From: Nocardioides jensenii JCM 1364 = NBRC 14755 | GTDB lineage: Bacteria > Actinomycetota > Actinomycetes > Propionibacteriales > Nocardioidaceae | Reading direction: 5' to 3' | NCBI RefSeq assembly: GCF_001552535.1 | Contig: NZ_BCRJ01000010.1 | Coordinates: 1-56,268 of the forward strand | DNA length: 56,268 nucleotides | Shown here: in pieces, positions 52,723 through 56,268 of the stretch | Layout: the number at the start of each line of letters is the position of its first letter | Numbering within the stretch: position 1 is the stretch's first letter | Notes under the pieces: generated by a model | The model's input: the letters and a program-made list of their open reading frames with translations, nothing else | The model's database searches: none | Told to the model about the DNA's origin: nothing | Position numbers and translations under genes: made by a program

Positions 52723-53643
52723 ATGCGGATGTCGACCAAGTTGATCCGCCTGTGCGCCGTCGTGCCGGCTGGTCTCGCTGGCAGCTTTGTCGCGGTCATC
52801 GGCCTGGGCTTCCTGCCCGGCGAGGGCCTGGTGTTCGCGTTCCTGGGCACGCTGCTGGTTTCGCTCATCTTGGCGTGTGGCTGGCTGGAGGCTCCCGTTG
52901 CCCGGATCTTCGGGTTTGCCCGCGGCCTTCGTCCCGGGCAACGCTCCGTCCTCGACCCGACGCTGGCCCTCCTCGAGAAGCTCGACCTCGCCCCCGGGCG
53001 GGTCCTGGTGCGGCTCGACGACGACGCGAGGCTGCCCGCAACACCGATCGGGCGCCGTACGGTGATCGTGGAGCCGTGGCTGGTGCAGGGCCTGTACGAG
53101 CGTCGACTGACGACCGAGGACGCCGCGATGGCGATCGGGCACGCGGTCGCGAGCCAGCGAGTCGGCCCGTCCCGGTTCGACCTGGCGGCGCGGCTGTGGG
53201 CGCTGCCTTGGATGCTTGTGTTCGTGGTTGTGCGGCAGATCGCGCGCCTGTTCTCGTGGGTGCCCGCCGGCGGGTTCGCGTGGCATCTTCGGGTCGTGGT
53301 CGGTGTCCTCGCCGTCTTCCAGGGCTTCCAACCGGGCGGCGATCCTGCGATCGGGGTCGCGGCCGGCGTGCTGGTGGCGGTCAGCTACATCGCACCGGCT
53401 GCCGATCGGGCCTGGCGCTCGGTGGTACAGCGCGACGCCGACTGCATCGTCGCCCAGCGCGGGCTCGCTGGCTCGCTGATCCAGCTCGCGCAGTGGCAGC
53501 ACGGCTCCGCCTCGCTGGAGCGGGTGCACCGCATCAGCGCAGCCGCGGAGGAACGCAAGCAGGCATGCGCGCAGGGAGAGTCCGTGCCGGCCGGACACGA
53601 GGGGAACGGCCTAGTGCTGGCACATCCGACCGCGCTCCGCTGA
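52723..53643 (+). CDS. M48-like membrane protein without the zinc motif
   Basis: A protein of 306 residues. Two N-terminal membrane helices (about 10-30 and 35-55) and further hydrophobic stretches (about 165-180 and 195-230) resemble M48 peptidases. At the expected HExxH position it has 'MAIGHAVASQRVG', with Ala for Glu and Ser for the second His, so it should be inactive. 'PGRVLVRLDDDARLPATPIGRRTVIVEPWL' precedes it. The start could be ATG 52723, ATG 52729 or GTG 52714. In this setting it may be a membrane scaffold of the element. Confidence 0.6.
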   Translation: MRMSTKLIRLCAVVPAGLAGSFVAVIGLGFLPGEGLVFAFLGTLLVSLILACGWLEAPVARIFGFARGLRPGQRSVLDPTLALLEKLDLAPGRVLVRLDDDARLPATPIGRRTVIVEPWLVQGLYERRLTTEDAAMAIGHAVASQRVGPSRFDLAARLWALPWMLVFVVVRQIARLFSWVPAGGFAWHLRVVVGVLAVFQGFQPGGDPAIGVAAGVLVAVSYIAPAADRAWRSVVQRDADCIVAQRGLAGSLIQLAQWQHGSASLERVHRISAAAEERKQACAQGESVPAGHEGNGLVLAHPTALR

Positions 53644-53665
53644 AAACAAAGAAGGGATATCGACC

Positions 53666-53836
53666 GTGGATGACCTCCACCTCGAGGCCGACCTGTTCTT
53701 CGGGCCGTGCAACGACCCTGACTGTCCCGCCGTCCACTTGATCGAGAACGCACGGTTGCGGGTCGATCACGGGTGGCCAAACCGCGACCACCTGCGTCTC
53801 ATCGCCGGTGAGGATCCATACGGCGAAACCGAGTAG
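53666..53836 (+). CDS. 56-aa small protein with CxxxxxC motif
   Basis: A 56-residue acidic protein beginning 'VDDLHLEADLFFGPCNDPDC' (Cys15 and Cys20) and ending 'GEDPYGETE'. GTG start 22 bases after the upstream stop, with AGAAGGGAT ahead. The Cys pair and His residues could bind a metal. No family recognised. It is the last gene of the plus-strand cassette. Confidence 0.5.
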   Translation: MDDLHLEADLFFGPCNDPDCPAVHLIENARLRVDHGWPNRDHLRLIAGEDPYGETE

Positions 53837-53878
53837 TCAGCGCGAGCGCTCCACCGCGGTAACCAGCGGCGAACAACG

Positions 53879-54978
53879 TCAAAGCAAGGTTCGGGCTTGG
53901 TCGAGGTGGGCTGCGAACTGCTTCGTCTTCCGTTTGCGACCGAAGGTCTGCAGCGTCGCGGCGTCGAGGTCGACGCTGCTGATGCTCGGGGTGCCGTTCT
54001 TGAGGAGGCGCATAGCGTTCGCGATCTCGACTGGGCTGATCTCCATGAAGGGCCTGCCGACGGTGCTGTCATTGGGGCGGAACTCGCCCCACCTGTTCGG
54101 GTCGAGGTCGGTCGGCCACACAAACTTGTCGTCGTCGACCAGCAGACCGGCCTGCCGGATCTGGTAGGTCATCTTCTTCTCACGAGCCGGCCAGAGGCGT
54201 TGGACTCCGAAAGAGGCGGCGGTGAGCTGGGCGAGCCGGTCGATGTGGATCGGTCCCTCAAACTCTGCGATCTCTGTGGCAACGGCGCGGACCTTCTCCT
54301 TGGCAACCTTCTTGGGGAGGTCATCGAGCACCGAGACATCGCCCACGGGGACCACGGCCCAGGGCTCGAACTCGAGGCGACCCGATCCGATGGTCGGGGT
54401 GGCGCTCGCGTCGGCGCGGGTGAGTACGCCAGGGTCGGGGCGGACCACGTCCGCGGCGGCGAGCGCTTTCGCGGGGGGGGGGTTGCCGGCACGATGGGCT
54501 CAGGGCTCACCGGGCCGCCGTATGGAGTGACGCCCTTCTCCTCGGCGAGCGCGTGGAACGCCTCCTCTCTTAGCCTGCTCGCTCCCGCGACTCCCTCGCT
54601 GTCGTCGAAGTGCTCCAGCAGCCGCACGGCGAAGTCGTGGGCACGCCACGCATCCAGGGTCGTCAGCTCGTCGTGGTGCGCCCAGCGGTTGCGGACGATC
54701 CGCAGCTCACTGCCGAGCGCACTGACCAGGCGTGTGTGGTCATCGAAGGGGAAGCCCAGGTTGCCGAGGCGCTCGGTGATCGCCTTGAGCTGCGACTGAA
54801 GGTCGGTCGCGACGCACGACTTCGGCGGCCTGCCGCGCATCTTGTCCAGCTCGGTGAGCACTGTCGGCCACGGCAGCCCACCGAGGCTCGGCGCCAGCCT
54901 GGCGCCGATGATCGGGTCGAGTCGCTGAGCGAGGTGGTGCAGACCCCTGTCGACGGAGTAGCGAGCGTCGAAGGCCAT
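53879..54978 (-). pseudogene. Swt1-HEPN plus DUF3320 gene, frameshifted at a G10 tract
   Basis: The ATG at 54978 overlaps the helicase stop by one base. The first part, 'DARYSVDRGLHHLAQRLDPIIGARL' and 'LRIVRNRWAHHDELTTLDAW', is a Swt1-type HEPN domain with the RNxxxH motif (RNRWAH), typical of RNases. After a ten-C run (54482-54473) the frame changes. The rest, 'EFEGPIHIDRLAQLTAASFGVQRLW', 'DKFVWPTDLDP' and 'EISPVEIANAMRLL', is DUF3320 and reads to 53879. One added C (or two fewer) restores a single protein of about 366 residues. Slippage in the run could be phase variation or an assembly error. With the helicase it looks like a defence module. Confidence 0.75.
54473..54482. repeat. homopolymer of ten G
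   Basis: G10 on the plus strand lies exactly at the frame change in the HEPN-DUF3320 gene. The flanking minus-strand frames are 'PIVPAT' before it and 'AKALAAADVV' after it. Confidence 0.9.
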
Positions 54979-56268
54979 CAGAAGAGCTCGCCCGAGAGTT
55001 TCGTTCCGGGAATCTGGTCCAGCGCCTCTTCCTGGCCGCGGGTTCCCTTGACCGCCATCCACGTCACGAGCCGAACCTCGTGCTTCTCGATGTCCGGCAG
55101 TGGTTCGCGAGGTGGTGGGGCGGTGATGCCAGCCTCGTCGAGGACCTCGGTGACGAGTCCGATGCGCTGTTCGTCGGTGGCGCCCTGGTTGAGTGCACCG
55201 CGCACCTGCCGGGCGACCTTGGCCGAGGGCACGCTGCGCAGCCGGTTGGCGAGGGAGATCTGTGCGTCCTTGCCGAGGTAGCCGCCCTTGCGGAGCACCA
55301 GCGCGTAGGCATCGCGGAAGGACAGCGGCAGGTCGGGCTGGAACGCGTTGGGGTCGGTCAGTTCCTGCCACGCTGCGTAGACGCTGTCGCGAGCGATCTC
55401 CCACGCGTCGAACGCGTGGTCGTAGACGTCATCGGGCAGCCAGCGCTCCGCGTTGGAGTTCTCCGGGTCTGCGACACGCAGCGAGATGAGGGTGTCCGAG
55501 GAGACGATCGGTTCGCCGTCTTCGGTGAGGCGGAGCGTCCAGTCGTCGGTGGCGGGGACGTAGCGGAACCAGGGCTTGGAGCTCTTGCCGATCTTGACAC
55601 AGAAGACGTAGCCGTTGCCGTGGACGACCGGGTTCACGAACCCGCTGCCGGATCCGTAGGGAAGGGACAGGACGTCGGACTTGAGGACCGGCTCCATGCT
55701 GAAGGCCCCGAAGAGGCGCCGGCGGTACTCCTCACCGGACAGCGAAGCGCTTGAGCCGCCCGAGTCGAGAAGTTTCTCAAACTCGTCGATGACCCGGTCG
55801 TCGGCGAGGTTGACATCGTGTCCCGGACCGCGCCCCGGGAGGACCTCCCCGGCACCGACTGCGGCGTCTGCGAGCGCGAGCTTCGCCTCCAGGCGTGACT
55901 CCAGCGCGAGGAGGGCATCGAGGCGCTCGGCGGGGAAGAACAGGCCGAGGAAGACGTAGTCGTGCTTGGAGCCGATGCGGTCGACGCGGCCGTGGCGCTG
56001 GACGATGCGCATGGGGTTCCACGGCAGGTCGTAGTTGATCATCTGCCCGGCCTGCTGGAGGTTCACGCCCTCGGCCAGCACGTCGGTGGTGAACAGGATG
56101 TCGAACTCGTCCTTGGCCGAGGGCTCGCCCGCGGCGTTGCGCGGCCCAGCTGTGGCCGGGGCGAATCCGGCGATCGTCGAGGCACGGCCGCCCTGGTCGA
56201 CGCCGCCGCTCGCGCCGCGCTCGTGGGTCTTGGCGTAGGAGCCCATGATCGGCGGGGCAACGCGCCCG
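54978..56268 (-). CDS. SNF2-family helicase, C-terminal part (runs off the window)
   Basis: The last 430 or so residues of a larger protein; the frame is open to the window edge. '[30 protein letters not shown]' followed by '[15 protein letters not shown]' are helicase motifs V and VI of SNF2/RapA-like ATPases. The remaining 300 residues are an accessory domain seen in large helicases of restriction-like loci (PLD-SNF2 or DISARM-like), with '[24 protein letters not shown]'. The stop TGA shares its A with the ATG of the HEPN-DUF3320 gene. The N-terminal ATPase half and any nuclease domain lie outside, so the system type cannot be fixed here. Confidence 0.85.
   Translation of the reverse strand, partial: GRVAPPIMGSYAKTHERGASGGVDQGGRASTIAGFAPATAGPRNAAGEPSAKDEFDILFTTDVLAEGVNLQQAGQMINYDLPWNPMRIVQRHGRVDRIGSKHDYVFLGLFFPAERLDALLALESRLEAKLALADAAVGAGEVLPGRGPGHDVNLADDRVIDEFEKLLDSGGSSASLSGEEYRRRLFGAFSMEPVLKSDVLSLPYGSGSGFVNPVVHGNGYVFCVKIGKSSKPWFRYVPATDDWTLRLTEDGEPIVSSDTLISLRVADPENSNAERWLPDDVYDHAFDAWEIARDSVYAAWQELTDPNAFQPDLPLSFRDAYALVLRKGGYLGKDAQISLANRLRSVPSAKVARQVRGALNQGATDEQRIGLVTEVLDEAGITAPPPREPLPDIEKHEVRLVTWMAVKGTRGQEEALDQIPGTKLSGELF

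Overview
The window is a GC-rich actinobacterial chromosome segment, most likely from a Nocardioides-like member of the Propionibacteriales. This rests on four things: the gene order around dnaA, a DLW-39 mini-gene between tRNA-Ile and tRNA-Ala, a SigM/MurJ/thioredoxin block beside parAB, and the palindromic repeats typical of this group. About 45 kb is the conserved replication-origin region. The last 11 kb, after tRNA-Ala(TGC), is accessory DNA that looks like a genomic island.

Layout of the core. Positions 1-8100 hold cell-wall and inositol genes: a FemAB-type peptidoglycan aminoacyltransferase coupled to an alanine-racemase-like protein, a GT87 mannosyltransferase-like membrane protein and a bifunctional class A PBP on the minus strand, then a PadR regulator and inositol-1-phosphate synthase. 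From 8100 to 13600, a symmetric intergenic repeat is followed by ornithine aminotransferase, two tandem AIM24 paralogues, an SRPBCC protein, a Zur-boxed His-rich lipoprotein and another lipoprotein. From 13570 to 23900 lie the CCA-adding enzyme and, divergently, DUF6049, murJ, a MurJ-linked pseudokinase, sigM, a probable anti-SigM, trxB and trxA. Both thioredoxin genes have SigR/SigH-type promoters. From 23900 to 27300 are a GNAT enzyme, a PlsC-like acyltransferase, a GH1 glycosidase and the decayed remnant of an MFS transporter.

Replication and segregation. Minus strand: parB, parA, rsmG, jag, yidC, yidD, rnpA, rpmH. Plus strand: dnaA, oriC, dnaN, gnd, recF, dciA-like, gyrB, gyrA, DUF3566. 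Two perfect parS sites sit exactly at the start codons of parA and rsmG, and a one-mismatch parS spans the recF/dciA junction. DnaA boxes occur in the rpmH-dnaA, dnaA-dnaN and rsmG-parA gaps. A 24-bp perfect palindrome inside dnaA is made of two box-like halves.

Accessory island (45342 to the end). It starts at the 3' end of tRNA-Ala with a probable att half-site and three short direct repeats. It carries a ribbon-helix-helix-like regulator, a Ser/Thr kinase overlapping a possible RuvC-fold protein, two small excisionase-like HTH proteins, and a plus-strand cassette of small and uncharacterised proteins: a 55-aa ORF, a helical protein, a frameshifted gene, DUF4192, a 52-aa ORF, an inactive M48-like membrane protein and a 56-aa ORF. 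It ends in the C-terminal half of a SNF2-type helicase coupled to a HEPN/DUF3320 gene that is frameshifted at a G10 tract. A bipartite motif, TGTCCGA-N13-CGGTTGCTTCTCC, precedes three transcription units of the island at identical internal spacing. It suggests one dedicated regulator or sigma factor controls the element. I regard this as the best candidate for something undescribed here.

All functional calls are from reading the sequence and family knowledge; no database search was run.
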